This document shows, piece by piece, positions 1 through 5,885 of a DNA stretch of 8,683 bases (position 1 is the first letter of the stretch; every line of letters begins with the position of its first letter). The notes below the pieces were generated by a model. It saw nothing but the letters and a program-made list of their open reading frames with translations. It searched no databases and was not told the origin of the DNA. Made by a program: the position numbers and the translations under genes. Location of the stretch: contig JABMQR010000158.1 of assembly GCA_013202335.1 (NCBI GenBank), positions 1 to 8,683 of the forward strand, read 5' to 3'. The DNA is from Bacteroidota bacterium (lineage in GTDB: Bacteria; Spirochaetota; Spirochaetia; JABMQR01).

Positions 1-2
1 AT

Positions 3-218
3 GTACAGACGTGCGAGTACTGGAAACAGCGAATACACCAAGAGGAAAACTCCGTGATAGGGATGCTTCAACAAAGTCGAAGCTCTCCCGTTAAAGTAAA
101 GTCTTCGGGCTCTCAGGCCAACGCCAGCCGGCCAACTACTGCAACAGAGGTGTACACTTTGAGCTCCAACGTGAATGCATCCATCATTAACATTCCCCAT
201 AATCCTCACTCCTTTTGA
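3..218 (+). CDS. C-terminal fragment of an unrecognised protein (5' end outside window)
   Basis: Frame 3 is open from the left edge to a TGA at 216-218, giving at least 71 residues with no start needed inside the window. The first third is helix-like and charged (EYWKQRIHQEENSVIGML). The rest is rich in Ser, Thr, Asn and Val and looks disordered, ending NIPHNPHSF. I recognise no domain. G+C appears higher than in the genes that follow. An internal ATG at 63 could instead begin a short ORF. The minus strand also has a long open frame across about 3-190, but its Trp/Cys/His-rich translation looks less protein-like. Coding status is plausible, not proven. Confidence 0.4.
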   Translation, partial: VQTCEYWKQRIHQEENSVIGMLQQSRSSPVKVKSSGSQANASRPTTATEVYTLSSNVNASIINIPHNPHSF

Positions 219-339
219 ACCTGAATCCGAATCCAAATCCAAACGAACCTAGCCCTACCTCTACCTCTACCTCTACCTCTACCCCTATATCTGATTCTTA
301 AGCTTTTGAACAGGATAATCCGGGAAACTCCTTCCCCCA
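219..339. repeat. convergent spacer with CTACCT hexamer tandem repeat
   Basis: Four perfect CTACCT units lie at 255-278, followed by a degenerate fifth (CTACCC, 279-284). Just upstream, a second hexamer-like series runs from 223 to 246 (GAATCC, GAATCC, AAATCC, AAACGA). Both lie between the 3' ends of two convergent reading frames, so unit-number changes would not alter a protein. Slippage during replication would explain them. No gene is seen here. Confidence 0.8.
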
Positions 340-345
340 TTATCC
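313..345 (-). terminator. imperfect hairpin at the 3' end of the acyltransferase gene
   Basis: GGATAAT (313-319) pairs with ATTATCC (339-345), and inside it GGGAA (322-326) pairs with TTCCC (332-336) around a 5-nt loop, with a CC/CC internal loop between the stems. It includes the stop codon of the minus-strand gene (340-342). There is no U-tract after it on the minus strand, so it is a weak or 3'-end-protecting structure rather than a textbook intrinsic terminator. Confidence 0.4.
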
Positions 346-1206
346 AAAATATGATTCCGGAAGCTTCAATTCTGCATTCGGATCAAACGTATGCGGTTTT
401 CCGTCTCTCATATCATATACCATCTCTCTTACATGTCTTGCCCAAACCCAGTCATCATGTTTACTGGTGAATACGGTATGTTCGATTGGCTTTCCTACTA
501 CGATGTTCAAGGTCAGGTGCTTCTGCTTCACCATCTCATCCACCAGGTAAAGCATCTCAATATTCCCCTTAATATGCAGACGTTTTCGTAAGTTTGCAAG
601 ATTGTAAAAGAAACGTGAGTTTCTGCCGGCAACATAGATCGGAACGATTATGCGCTCATTGCTTCTCGCTATTTTAATGAAACTCTTGTTCCATTCGAGA
701 TCAAATATACCATAAGGAAGCTTCCGGGAACAGACACCGGCAGGAAATACTATCAACGGAGAATCCGCTGATGCTGATTTATCAATATCGTTTTTATACG
801 CCCGGCTTGATCCATGCTTGTTTACAGGCACGAACATACTATTCAAATTTGTAACTGCCATAAGGAAATCATTCACCATCAGTTTTATGCCATCATAGTG
901 CTTTCCTGTCAAAGTAAGTATTGCAATTCCATCAAGCCCTCCTAAAGGGTGATTGGAGACAAATAGCGGCCTCTCCACATTAACAAAATTCTCTTCACCC
1001 ACTACATTGAGCTTTAGGTCGAGAAATGAGATGACTGCATTTGCGAACTCGAGCCCTTCTTTTTCGTAGTGCTCTTCCAAGAAAGTGTTCATTTCAGCTA
1101 TATGTAATATTCTTTTCAGATAGCTTTTTACAAATCGCGGCATTCTTTTTGCCAACTTGGGATTTTTACCGGCGATTACTTCATCAAGGTCAATCTTTTT
1201 GATCAT
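340..1206 (-). CDS. PlsC-like lipid acyltransferase, NHPLGGLDG family (GlsA/OlsF-related)
   Basis: This 288-residue protein is probably a membrane-associated acyltransferase moving an acyl chain onto a lipid precursor. The family's active-site box appears as SNHPLGGLDG (residues 84-93, His86 and Asp92). That is an HX5D spacing rather than the HX4D of classical PlsC. FPAG follows at 154-157, with a conserved stretch GRNSRFFYNLANLRK at 194-208. These features resemble the Bacteroides glycine-lipid O-acyltransferase GlsA and the acyltransferase part of OlsF more than glycerol-3-phosphate pathway enzymes. The substrate is inferred; lyso-phosphatidic acid or an N-acyl amino acid are both possible. 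The ATG at 1204-1206 is the first Met and has no Shine-Dalgarno site. A -10-like TATAGT lies only 5 nt upstream. The gene stands alone and is divergent from the cyclo-ligase gene. Confidence 0.85.
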   Translation of the reverse strand: MIKKIDLDEVIAGKNPKLAKRMPRFVKSYLKRILHIAEMNTFLEEHYEKEGLEFANAVISFLDLKLNVVGEENFVNVERPLFVSNHPLGGLDGIAILTLTGKHYDGIKLMVNDFLMAVTNLNSMFVPVNKHGSSRAYKNDIDKSASADSPLIVFPAGVCSRKLPYGIFDLEWNKSFIKIARSNERIIVPIYVAGRNSRFFYNLANLRKRLHIKGNIEMLYLVDEMVKQKHLTLNIVVGKPIEHTVFTSKHDDWVWARHVREMVYDMRDGKPHTFDPNAELKLPESYFG

Positions 1207-1211
1207 TGGTT

Positions 1212-1240
1212 ACTATAAATATTGACAAGAATTCTTGCAA
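1212..1240 (-). promoter_or_regulatory. candidate promoter of the acyltransferase gene, possibly leaderless
   Basis: On the minus strand TTGCAA (1240-1235, 4/6 to the sigma70 -35 consensus), a 17-nt spacer and TATAGT (1217-1212, 5/6 to the -10 consensus) are followed after 5 nt by the start codon. Transcription would start within or next to the ATG. The spacer contains a perfect 12-bp palindrome (1226-1237). Confidence 0.5.
1226..1237. promoter_or_regulatory. perfect 12-bp palindrome CAAGAATTCTTG, candidate operator
   Basis: The palindrome sits inside the spacer of the predicted minus-strand acyltransferase promoter and overlaps a perfect plus-strand TTGACA (1222-1227). A bound repressor could affect both divergent genes. 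The plus-strand TTGACA has only a poor -10 (TTAAAG, 1244-1249, 16-nt spacer). No family of regulator can be named. Confidence 0.35.
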
Positions 1241-1327
1241 GAGTTAAAGCTCCTGTAATCATACTTGCCAGCTATTTATTGCAAGATTAGAGAATCTCCT
1301 TTATGCTTATGGAAGCAAGGCTCAAAA

Positions 1328-1942
1328 ATGACAAAGAAAATACTGAGAAATATAATACGAAAAAATCTGGACATTATCCCCTTCCAAACGAAACAGGAAA
1401 AAAGTACTGTTATAACTGAAAAAATGGAGGCGAACAAACTCTGGAAAACAGCTGATTCAATTTTTCTTTTTATATCTATGAATGCAAGAGAACCCTCAAC
1501 CTTTGCAATGATAGAAGCTGCTCTGAAAACGGATAAAATCACTGCAGTTCCCAGAATTGAACCCAAATCAGGAATTATGACTTTCAAAAAGATCAACGGA
1601 CTCTCTTTTCCCGATGAAGTTCTTACCGAAAAGCATCCTTTTGGATTTTTTCAGCCAGATGATCATCTTACGGATATCTATCCTGAAAAATTACACTTGA
1701 ATCTGATTATAGTTCCTGGAGTTGCATTCAGTCCTGATTGTCAAAGATTGGGGAATGGGGGTGGTTTTTATGACCGGTTCCTCTCTACATTGCAGGATAA
1801 CTCTAAAACGATAGGAATATGTTTTCAGGATCAGATAATTCCTGATTTACCAGTTGAGAAGCATGATATTGCTGTAATGGAAGTTTGTACTGAAGAAAAT
1901 TGGTATATACGTCCGGAGATCAAACAATTTTTGCATTCATAA
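1328..1942 (+). CDS. fau: 5-formyltetrahydrofolate cyclo-ligase (MTHFS)
   Basis: This cytosolic enzyme converts 5-formyl-THF to 5,10-methenyl-THF with ATP, returning a dead-end folate to one-carbon metabolism. The 204-residue product is the usual family length. Signature blocks are VPRIEP (74-79), IIVPGVAFS (127-135) and RLGNGGGFYDRFL (140-152), the last being the glycine-rich motif typical of the family. Basic residues KKILRNIIRK open the protein as expected. The start is placed at ATG 1328 because AAGG (1317-1320) lies 7 nt upstream. An in-frame TTG at 1265 would add 21 residues with no ribosome site and no family similarity. The 3' end overlaps the convergent EIIA gene by 23 bp. Confidence 0.93.
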   Translation: MTKKILRNIIRKNLDIIPFQTKQEKSTVITEKMEANKLWKTADSIFLFISMNAREPSTFAMIEAALKTDKITAVPRIEPKSGIMTFKKINGLSFPDEVLTEKHPFGFFQPDDHLTDIYPEKLHLNLIIVPGVAFSPDCQRLGNGGGFYDRFLSTLQDNSKTIGICFQDQIIPDLPVEKHDIAVMEVCTEENWYIRPEIKQFLHS

Positions 1943-2429
1943 ATTCAACAAAGTGCTGTGTAGACATCATATCAAGGAAAGTCAGGCAAGAACCATTCTG
2001 TTCGTCGGAAAAATCCAGGCTGGTATGTTTTATCAGCTCTTCACGTATATCTGTCATCTTCACAAACCGCATAATTGCTGCTAATGCCCGTAAATACTCT
2101 ATCTGACGAAAAGGGGAACTACCAATAACAAAAAGCAGGTGGACAGGTTTCCCGTCAGCAGAGCCAAAATCAATACCTTTTGTAGATAATCCAAGCCCAA
2201 CTTTTACCCGTGGGATAGTCTTCAACTTGCCGTGTGCAATAGCGACACCTCGCCCAATACCTGTTGTCTCAATCATTTCCCGCTTTATAACTTCCCGCAA
2301 AAAAATATCACGGTCAGATAAATCAGTAAAAATAGGACAATGGGTTACAACTTCTGAAATAGCTTTGAATTTATCAGTATTTTCTACACAACAAATTACA
2401 TCTTTGAAAGTATGAATCAATTTTTCCAC
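1920..2429 (-). CDS. ptsN: PTS EIIA component, fructose/PtsN type
   Basis: This is a 169-residue single-domain EIIA of the fructose/nitrogen class (PTS_EIIA_2). His66 in GRGVAIAHGKL (60-69) is the expected phospho-acceptor. It is preceded by the conserved block KREMIETTGIG (49-59), and the C-terminal half carries the usual VHLLFVIGSS strand. No EIIB or EIIC gene is adjacent, so a regulatory role fits better than sugar uptake; this is inference. The start is GTG (2427-2429), because the family homology begins about residue 3 and no ATG occurs upstream in frame. There is no Shine-Dalgarno sequence. A promoter-like TTGTCA-N17-TATACT ends 6 nt before the GTG, suggesting a leaderless mRNA. HPr, the natural phosphoryl donor, is encoded 2.7 kb away. 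The gene converges on the cyclo-ligase gene with a 23-bp overlap. Confidence 0.9.
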   Translation of the reverse strand: MEKLIHTFKDVICCVENTDKFKAISEVVTHCPIFTDLSDRDIFLREVIKREMIETTGIGRGVAIAHGKLKTIPRVKVGLGLSTKGIDFGSADGKPVHLLFVIGSSPFRQIEYLRALAAIMRFVKMTDIREELIKHTSLDFSDEQNGSCLTFLDMMSTQHFVEFMNAKIV

Positions 2430-2435
2430 CCGAGT

Positions 2436-2464
2436 AGTATAAAAAAAAGTAACCTGCGTGACAA
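2436..2464 (-). promoter_or_regulatory. strong candidate promoter of the EIIA gene, leaderless geometry
   Basis: On the minus strand TTGTCA (2464-2459, 5/6) is separated by exactly 17 nt from TATACT (2441-2436, 5/6). The hexamer ends 6 nt before the GTG start, so the predicted transcription start falls on the start codon itself. The spacer contains an oligo-T run (plus-strand A-run 2441-2448, sharing one base with the -10). Confidence 0.65.
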
Positions 2465-2504
2465 CTGCATACCTGCCCCGGGAGTATGTTTTTTAAATCT
2501 TTTA

Positions 2505-2519
2505 TTACTAATTTAGTAA
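2505..2519. promoter_or_regulatory. inverted repeat TTACTAA-T-TTAGTAA, candidate operator
   Basis: Two perfect 7-bp arms flank a single central base. The repeat lies about 40 bp upstream of the predicted EIIA -35 box and just beyond the nfnAB terminator, where an activator or repressor site would be plausible. No regulator family is recognised. Between it and the promoter is another imperfect dyad (CATAC 2468-2472, GTATG 2484-2488) around CCCGGG. Confidence 0.3.
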
Positions 2520-2520
2520 G

Positions 2521-2584
2521 TGAGTGCGCCCTACCAGTCACACAATAAAAAAATGAGGACCTGATTATTCAGGTCCCGCACTCA
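2521..2584 (-). terminator. intrinsic terminator of the nfnAB operon, nested in a longer stem
   Basis: GGACCTGA (2557-2564) and TCAGGTCC (2569-2576) form a perfect 8-bp stem with a TTAT loop. On the minus strand it is followed after a few bases by seven consecutive U (2553-2547), so it reads as a rho-independent terminator for the operon ending at 2617. An outer perfect pair, TGAGTGCG (2521-2528) with CGCACTCA (2577-2584), encloses the hairpin and the U-tract. Confidence 0.85.
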
Positions 2585-2616
2585 ATTAACCAGTCCCATT
2601 ATCCGGGATCCGGAGA

Positions 2617-4098
2617 TCAATCTTTTTCCAGCAATTCATTAATCGACTGAGCAGCTTTTCTGGCCTGCCCCATTGCAAGAATTACTGTTGCCGCACCAAG
2701 GACAATATCCCCGCCGGCAAAAATTCTATCCATTGAAGTTTTACAATTTTCATCAACGATAATATTACCCCATTTGTTTGTCTCAAGCCCTGCAGTTGTC
2801 TTCTCAAGCAGCGGATTTGAGTCATTTCCGATTGATACTATTACGGTGTCGACATCCAGAATTGTTTCACTCCCTTCAATAGCAATAGGTCTTCTTCTTC
2901 CGGAATCATCCGGTTCACCTAATTCATACGATAATAATTCAAGCCCTTTAACTTGCTCTTTATCATCACCAAGAATCCTTTTGGGGCTGTGCAGCAGAAG
3001 AAATTCTATGCCTTCTTCCTTAGCGTGCTCAACTTCCTCAACCCTTGCAGGCATCTCCTTCTCGGTTCTGCGATAGACAATGTAGACCTTTTCCGAACCC
3101 AGCCGCTTAGCCGTTCTTGCTGCATCCATAGCTACATTTCCACCGCCAAGTACTGCTACCGTTTTAGAGTTAAACATAGGTGTTGCGGATTTTTCTGTCA
3201 TATAGGCTTTCATCATATTGCTTCGCGTCAGGTACTCATTTGCACTGAACACTCCAATGAGGTTCTCACCATCAATATGCATGAATTTGGGAAGACCGGC
3301 ACCACTGCCGATAAAAATAGCATCATACCCATCTTTAGTAATCAAATCTGCAAGTTTTCGGGTTCGACCGACAAGAAAATTTGGTTCAATTGAGACGCCC
3401 ATTGCCGCCAGATTCTCAATTTCTTTTCTTACAATTGCTTTGGGAAGTCTGAATTCCGGAATTCCATAAACCATTACACCGCCGGGAATATGAAAAGCCT
3501 CAAAAATAGTTACTGCATGTCCGGCTTTTCGCAAGTCAGCAGCTGCAGTTATTCCTGCAGGTCCTGATCCGACAACCGCTACTTTTTTCCCGGTATCAGG
3601 AGCAATTTCCGGCATTACCGTATCACCTTTCTCTCGCTCAAAATCTGCAACAAATCGTTCAATTCTTCCAATTGATACTGATTTATTAACATCCTTCAAA
3701 GATTTCCCAACAGTACAGTAGAGCTGACACTGAGACTCCTGCGGACATACACGGCCGCAAATAGCAGGCAGAAAGCTGCTCTCTTTTATTACTGCAATTG
3801 ATGCGGCGAAATCACCTTTTTCCGCATAATCTATAAATTTTGGTATATCAATAGCTACAGGGCATCCTTTGATGCAAGGAGCAGTTTTACACTGAAGACA
3901 TCTCATTGACTCAATAATAGCCTGTTCATCAGTATACCCAAGAGCTACCTCTTCCATGTTAAGTATGCGCTCACCGGGATCCTGAGCAGGCATATCCTGC
4001 TGTGGAATAGCCATACGATCGCGATTTGTAAGAGGCTTACCATTTAGTTCTTCAAGTATTTTTTTCGCTTCTTTTTGTAGTGTCAGGTTATCGTGCAT
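2617..4098 (-). CDS. nfnB: Nfn beta subunit / NADPH-dependent glutamate synthase-like oxidoreductase
   Basis: This 493-residue flavoprotein has the GltD/SudA/NfnB architecture. An N-terminal cysteine domain carries Cys67, 70, 75, 79 and Cys114, 118, 124, 128 (CLQCKTAPCIKGCP and CGRVCPQESQCQLYC), expected to hold two [4Fe-4S] clusters. An FAD site GSGPAGITAAADLRKAG begins near residue 177, a second nucleotide-binding site GGGNVAMDAARTAKRLG lies near 320, and FAGGDIVLGAATVI near the end is the closing FAD motif. With the upstream gene it matches NfnAB, which couples NADH, NADPH and ferredoxin by flavin-based electron bifurcation. Database entries often call it glutamate synthase small subunit or sulfide dehydrogenase alpha. 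The start at ATG 4098 is supported by AAAGGA 7 nt upstream. A TTG at 4116 would add six residues without support. It overlaps the nfnA stop by 11 bp (ATGCACGATAA), indicating translational coupling. Confidence 0.93.
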   Translation of the reverse strand: MHDNLTLQKEAKKILEELNGKPLTNRDRMAIPQQDMPAQDPGERILNMEEVALGYTDEQAIIESMRCLQCKTAPCIKGCPVAIDIPKFIDYAEKGDFAASIAVIKESSFLPAICGRVCPQESQCQLYCTVGKSLKDVNKSVSIGRIERFVADFEREKGDTVMPEIAPDTGKKVAVVGSGPAGITAAADLRKAGHAVTIFEAFHIPGGVMVYGIPEFRLPKAIVRKEIENLAAMGVSIEPNFLVGRTRKLADLITKDGYDAIFIGSGAGLPKFMHIDGENLIGVFSANEYLTRSNMMKAYMTEKSATPMFNSKTVAVLGGGNVAMDAARTAKRLGSEKVYIVYRRTEKEMPARVEEVEHAKEEGIEFLLLHSPKRILGDDKEQVKGLELLSYELGEPDDSGRRRPIAIEGSETILDVDTVIVSIGNDSNPLLEKTTAGLETNKWGNIIVDENCKTSMDRIFAGGDIVLGAATVILAMGQARKAAQSINELLEKD

Positions 4099-4945
4099 TA
4101 TTAATTCCTTTCTCAAGCTGCAAGTCTATATGACAGGTGTGATGATCTTTCGCTTCACGCTGTTTATAGGTTCCAAGCCGCAGCATCATATTATCAAAAT
4201 CAACCTGGTGCCCATCAAATTCCGGACCATCAACGCAGACAAATTTTGTCTTTCCGCCTACACGTACACGACAGCCGCCGCACATACCTGTACCGTCAAT
4301 CATTATAGTATTCAGTGAAACCACCGTATATACACCATAGGGTCTGGTTGTCGCAGCACAAAACTTCATCATTATAGGGGGACCGATTGCTACAACCATG
4401 TCTGGTTTCCATGTTTCACACAGCTCTTTCAGAGGTTCAGTTACAAGAGACTTTCTCCCGTAGGAACCGTCATCAGTACAGATGATCAATTCGTCCGCAA
4501 TAGCAGCCATCTCTTCTTCCATGATGATAAGCTCTTTATTTCTTGCCCCGATAATTGTTCGTATTTCATTTCCGGCATTTTTTAATCCCTGAGCAATCGG
4601 ATGCAAAGGAGCTGCACCAATTCCGCCTCCCACACAAACAACTTTACCGAAATTTTCAATGTGTGTAGGTTGGCCCAGGGGACCAAGAACATTTTCTATA
4701 TAATCGCCGACATTCATCGCTGCCAATCTGTGAGTGGTATTCCCGACTGATTGAAATATTATGGAAACTGTCCCTTTTACCGGGTCAGCATCTGCAATAG
4801 TAAGAGGAATTCTTTCGCCGTAATTGGTGTCCAGCTGTAGTATAACAAACTGCCCCGGCTTGCGTTCTTCAGCGATTAACGGAGCCTCTATATCCATCCG
4901 GAATACTTCCTCGGACAACTGCACCTTTTTTAATATTTTTTTCAT
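4088..4945 (-). CDS. nfnA: Nfn alpha subunit (ferredoxin-NADP reductase / SudB-like)
   Basis: This 285-residue protein of the ferredoxin-NADP reductase/PyrK-like superfamily should form the NADH-side subunit of NfnAB. Visible features are KPGQFVILQL (29-38), an FAD-binding ERIPLTIAD near 44-52, and the NAD-binding glycine stretch CVGGGIGAAPLHP near 103. A C-terminal [2Fe-2S] region follows with Cys222, Cys225 and Cys237 (DGTGMCGGCRV and FVCVDGPEFDGH). Only three cysteines fit the cluster, with the nearby Asp as likely fourth ligand, as I recall for NfnA structures. The start is ATG 4945 with GGAGG 5 nt upstream. An upstream GTG at 4957 overlaps that ribosome site and is unlikely. It is the first gene of a two-gene operon with nfnB. 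A gene order of alpha then beta is the usual Nfn arrangement. Confidence 0.93.
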   Translation of the reverse strand: MKKILKKVQLSEEVFRMDIEAPLIAEERKPGQFVILQLDTNYGERIPLTIADADPVKGTVSIIFQSVGNTTHRLAAMNVGDYIENVLGPLGQPTHIENFGKVVCVGGGIGAAPLHPIAQGLKNAGNEIRTIIGARNKELIIMEEEMAAIADELIICTDDGSYGRKSLVTEPLKELCETWKPDMVVAIGPPIMMKFCAATTRPYGVYTVVSLNTIMIDGTGMCGGCRVRVGGKTKFVCVDGPEFDGHQVDFDNMMLRLGTYKQREAKDHHTCHIDLQLEKGINNAR

Positions 4946-5122
4946 CTGCACCTCCACATGCCTGTAACTTACCTGAAAATGGTAATAAATGTTAATACTT
5001 TAAAGTGTATTCTTTGATAATAATTATTTTTATTCCCCGAACAATCAAATAGAGTATTTTTTAACACCCATTTTCTTTAAATAGATACTGGAAGTCAATA
5101 CAACAATTTGGTATATTGAGCT
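4946..5122. promoter_or_regulatory. divergent AT-rich control region between nfnA and HPr
   Basis: This spacer must drive nfnAB leftward and HPr rightward. Leftward, TTGATT (5048-5043), a 17-nt spacer and AATTAT (5025-5020) give a mediocre sigma70 match (4/6 and 4/6). Between it and nfnA lies the perfect 10-bp palindrome ACTTTAAAGT (4997-5006), with AATAC (4994-4998) and GTATT (5007-5011) as imperfect outer arms, a possible operator in the nfnA leader. The rightward promoter is listed separately. Confidence 0.4.
5109..5117 (+). promoter_or_regulatory. extended -10 element TGGTATATT of the HPr gene, leaderless geometry
   Basis: TG-G-TATATT is an extended -10 (hexamer 5112-5117, 5/6). It ends 5 nt before the HPr ATG, so transcription would begin at or beside the start codon. 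The matching -35 (TGGAAG, 5089-5094, 17-nt spacer) is poor, as is usual for extended -10 promoters. The only purine stretch before the ATG is GAG with 2-nt spacing, too close for a normal ribosome site. Confidence 0.5.
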
Positions 5123-5395
5123 ATGATTTCCATAAAAGCAACAATCGCAAACCGAAATGGTATACATGTGAGACCATCTAAGATAATAGCCGCATCAGTA
5201 GCAGATTATTCAGGTCAAATTTCCATTAGTAAAGAAGACTATACAATCAATTCAATCAGCGCAATGAACTTGCTAACCATGGCATTACTTGAAAATGACC
5301 AGATTATTATAACCGTTAGCGGAGAGAATGAGGAGTTGGTTGCGAAAAATATTGCAGTATTATTTGAGAATCATTTTGATTTTCCTCCCCATTAA
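5123..5395 (+). CDS. ptsH: phosphocarrier protein HPr
   Basis: This 90-residue cytosolic phosphocarrier of the PTS takes a phosphate from EI at His15 and passes it to EIIA proteins. The active-site motif NRNGIHVRPS (10-19) has His15 followed by Arg17 in the standard order. Ser46 (NSISAMNLL, 43-51) sits exactly where HPr kinase/phosphorylase acts in other bacteria, though the usual NAKSIM context is altered to NSISAM. The protein could therefore be a dual-phosphorylated regulator. Length and start agree with the family, since moving the start would shift His15. It has no Shine-Dalgarno site (see the promoter entry). No EI, HPr kinase or permease is in the window. The EIIA at 1920-2429 is the likely partner. 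It may be the first gene of a plus-strand run with the cupin, LOG and rpiB genes; the gap to the cupin is 93 bp. Confidence 0.92.
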   Translation: MISIKATIANRNGIHVRPSKIIAASVADYSGQISISKEDYTINSISAMNLLTMALLENDQIIITVSGENEELVAKNIAVLFENHFDFPPH

Positions 5396-5422
5396 TTAGT
5401 GTTGAGACAACCGAAAGACGAC

Positions 5423-5444
5423 GTTGATATCCCTTAGGATCAAC
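5423..5444 (+). other. stem-loop between HPr and cupin genes
   Basis: GTTGATATCC (5423-5432) pairs with GGATCAAC (5437-5444) around a CTTA loop, with a 2-nt AT bulge. No U-tract follows, so it is unlikely to be a full terminator. It may act as a processing or partial attenuation site between HPr and the downstream genes. Confidence 0.35.
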
Positions 5445-5488
5445 CCACTGTTAAGAAATATTATATTGAGAAAAGGAGTCAGTAATTC

Positions 5489-5833
5489 ATGATAAGAACA
5501 GCCAAAAACATGCGTATCGAAGAGCGTGACAATATGAGAAGCGGCCCGGGTCGTGTTGTTATTCAGCATATAGTAGAAAAAGAACAGCTTCGTCATGCCA
5601 GGCTTTTTTCTGAGATCACCCTACAGCCCAAAGATGGCATAGGGCCGCACACACATACCGGCGAAACTGAATATTACTATATTCTCGAAGGAACTGGAAA
5701 GGTTATTGAGGATGATGGAGAAAAAATGGTAGCTGCGGGTGATGTGGTTATTACCGGAAATGGTGAATCTCATAGTATAACCAATACTGGTGATGTTACC
5801 CTGAAATTAATTGCTGTAATTATTCTAGATTGA
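5489..5833 (+). CDS. small single-domain cupin protein
   Basis: This 114-residue cupin_2 protein folds as a single beta-barrel. The first cupin motif is G50-IGP-H54-T-H56-TGET-E61, ending at G68 (ILEG), and the second is GDVVITGNGESH95SITN. The full metal-binding set His54, His56, Glu61 and His95 is present, so a divalent metal site is expected. The conserved N-terminal piece (NMRSGPGRVVIQHIV) is common in small stand-alone cupins of anaerobes. The substrate is unknown; sugar-phosphate isomerase, dioxygenase or simple ligand-sensing roles all occur in this superfamily. ATG 5489 is chosen with GGAG (5475-5478) 10 nt upstream, slightly long. It lies between HPr and a LOG gene, so a link to sugar or nucleotide metabolism is possible but only inferred. 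Confidence 0.87.
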   Translation: MIRTAKNMRIEERDNMRSGPGRVVIQHIVEKEQLRHARLFSEITLQPKDGIGPHTHTGETEYYYILEGTGKVIEDDGEKMVAAGDVVITGNGESHSITNTGDVTLKLIAVIILD

Positions 5834-5885
5834 GAAAATTAATAATATTTCTATCCATAAAACAGATAGAGGGAGAAAGCAGACA

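Noticed and set aside
391..591. Plus-strand ORF opposite the acyltransferase
   Set aside because: It is antisense to a gene with clear family motifs and has no recognisable domain or ribosome site.
1265..1327. Upstream TTG start for the folate cyclo-ligase
   Set aside because: The 21 extra residues have no family similarity and no ribosome site, whereas ATG 1328 has AAGG at 7 nt.
2617..4098. Glutamate synthase small subunit as the function
   Set aside because: The domain layout is shared, but the directly coupled upstream ferredoxin-NADP reductase-like gene and the absence of a large GltB subunit favour Nfn.
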